This document shows, piece by piece, positions 5,570-5,921 of a DNA stretch of 5,921 nt. Source of the stretch: an uncultured Prevotella sp. (GTDB lineage Bacteria > Bacteroidota > Bacteroidia > Bacteroidales > Bacteroidaceae); the NCBI GenBank assembly GCA_945827565.1, contig CALZNR010000098.1, forward strand, positions 1 through 5,921. Direction: 5' to 3'. Every line of letters begins with the position of its first letter. The first letter of the stretch is position 1. The notes under the pieces are model-generated. The model ran no database searches and was not told the origin of the DNA. It saw only the letters and a list, made by a program, of their open reading frames with translations. The position numbers were made by a program, and so were the translations under genes.

Positions 5570-5887
5570 TTAAGCGATTACTTGTTTGATTTGAATTTCG
5601 GTGAACTGTGCGCGATGACCGTTCTTTTTACGGTAGTCCTTTCTGCGCTTCATCTTGAAAACGATAACCTTGTCACCTTTTACGAGGGGATTAACCACCT
5701 CACACACTACTTTGGCACCACTAACGGTAGGTGCACCCACCTGCACTGCGCCGTCTTTGTCCACGAGCAGCACCTTCTCGAACTCAACAGTGTTGCCGGC
5801 TTCCACCTCTTTCATGTGGTGCACAAAGAGCTTCTTGCCCTCTTCGGCTTTGAACTGCTGACCGTTAATTTCTACAATTGCGTACAT
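5570..5887 (-). CDS. rplU: 50S ribosomal protein bL21
   Basis: A 105-residue bL21, a large-subunit protein that binds 23S rRNA. The family start [13 protein letters not shown] (1-13), the central VLLVDKDG (39-46) and GAPTV (51-55), and the basic C-terminal signature [15 protein letters not shown] (78-92) followed by FTEIQI are all present. The length is normal. The sequence before the ATG (AATAAATATAATA) is AT-rich with no Shine-Dalgarno, as is common in Bacteroidetes. It is the first gene of the rplU-rpmA pair. Only 34 bases upstream are in the window and no TAnnTTTG element is seen in them, so its promoter probably lies outside. Confidence 0.98.
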   Translation of the reverse strand: MYAIVEINGQQFKAEEGKKLFVHHMKEVEAGNTVEFEKVLLVDKDGAVQVGAPTVSGAKVVCEVVNPLVKGDKVIVFKMKRRKDYRKKNGHRAQFTEIQIKQVIA

Positions 5888-5921
5888 TATTATATTTATT
5901 AAACGGGTTTTTCCGCAAGGC

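Noticed and set aside
5888..5921. Promoter for rplU in the last 34 bases
   Set aside because: The stretch is AT-rich near the start codon but holds no TAnnTTTG match and too little upstream sequence to judge.
1..5921. CRISPR array, insertion sequence, toxin-antitoxin pair or phage genes
   Set aside because: No regularly spaced direct repeats, transposase, integrase or small paired genes are present; the coding space is fully taken by five ordinary genes.

Overview
The window looks like one end of a contig from a Bacteroidales bacterium (Bacteroides/Prevotella type). This rests on the protein sequences of SerRS, bL21 and bL27, a secreted multidomain glycoside hydrolase of the kind common in gut Bacteroidetes, weak or absent Shine-Dalgarno sequences at most starts, and candidate promoters matching the Bacteroidetes -7 element TAnnTTTG. 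I cannot fix a genus from sequence alone.

Layout in window coordinates. Bases 1-47 are not biological: they are an Illumina Nextera i5 adapter with an 8-base index and the Tn5 mosaic end. Bases 48-81 are the 3' end of the tmRNA gene (ssrA) on the + strand, cut off by the adapter. All five protein genes lie on the minus strand, so transcription runs from right to left: rplU (5887-5570), rpmA (5548-5285), a 387-base intergenic region, serS (4897-3608), a low-molecular-weight protein tyrosine phosphatase (3607-3089), and a large exported GH2 family glycosidase (3053-129). The GH2 gene converges on ssrA, with a perfect 17-bp hairpin between them.

rplU-rpmA is the standard bL21-bL27 ribosomal protein pair and ends at a hairpin terminator near 5189-5231. 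serS probably starts a new transcript from a TAnnTTTG element at 5013-5020, with a leader of about 110 nt. The phosphatase ATG directly abuts the serS stop codon and the GH2 gene begins 35 nt after the phosphatase, so the three may be cotranscribed. The GH2 enzyme is functionally unrelated to its neighbours, and no susC/susD, regulator or other polysaccharide-utilisation gene is visible beside it.

Most of the window is ordinary core genome. I found no convincing novel system. The points worth a second look are the adapter contamination, which also creates false ORFs; the altered acid/base signature of the GH2 enzyme; the inverted repeats around the two candidate promoters upstream of serS; a perfect Shine-Dalgarno at rpmA in a lineage that seldom uses one; and the hairpin that starts directly at the GH2 stop codon.
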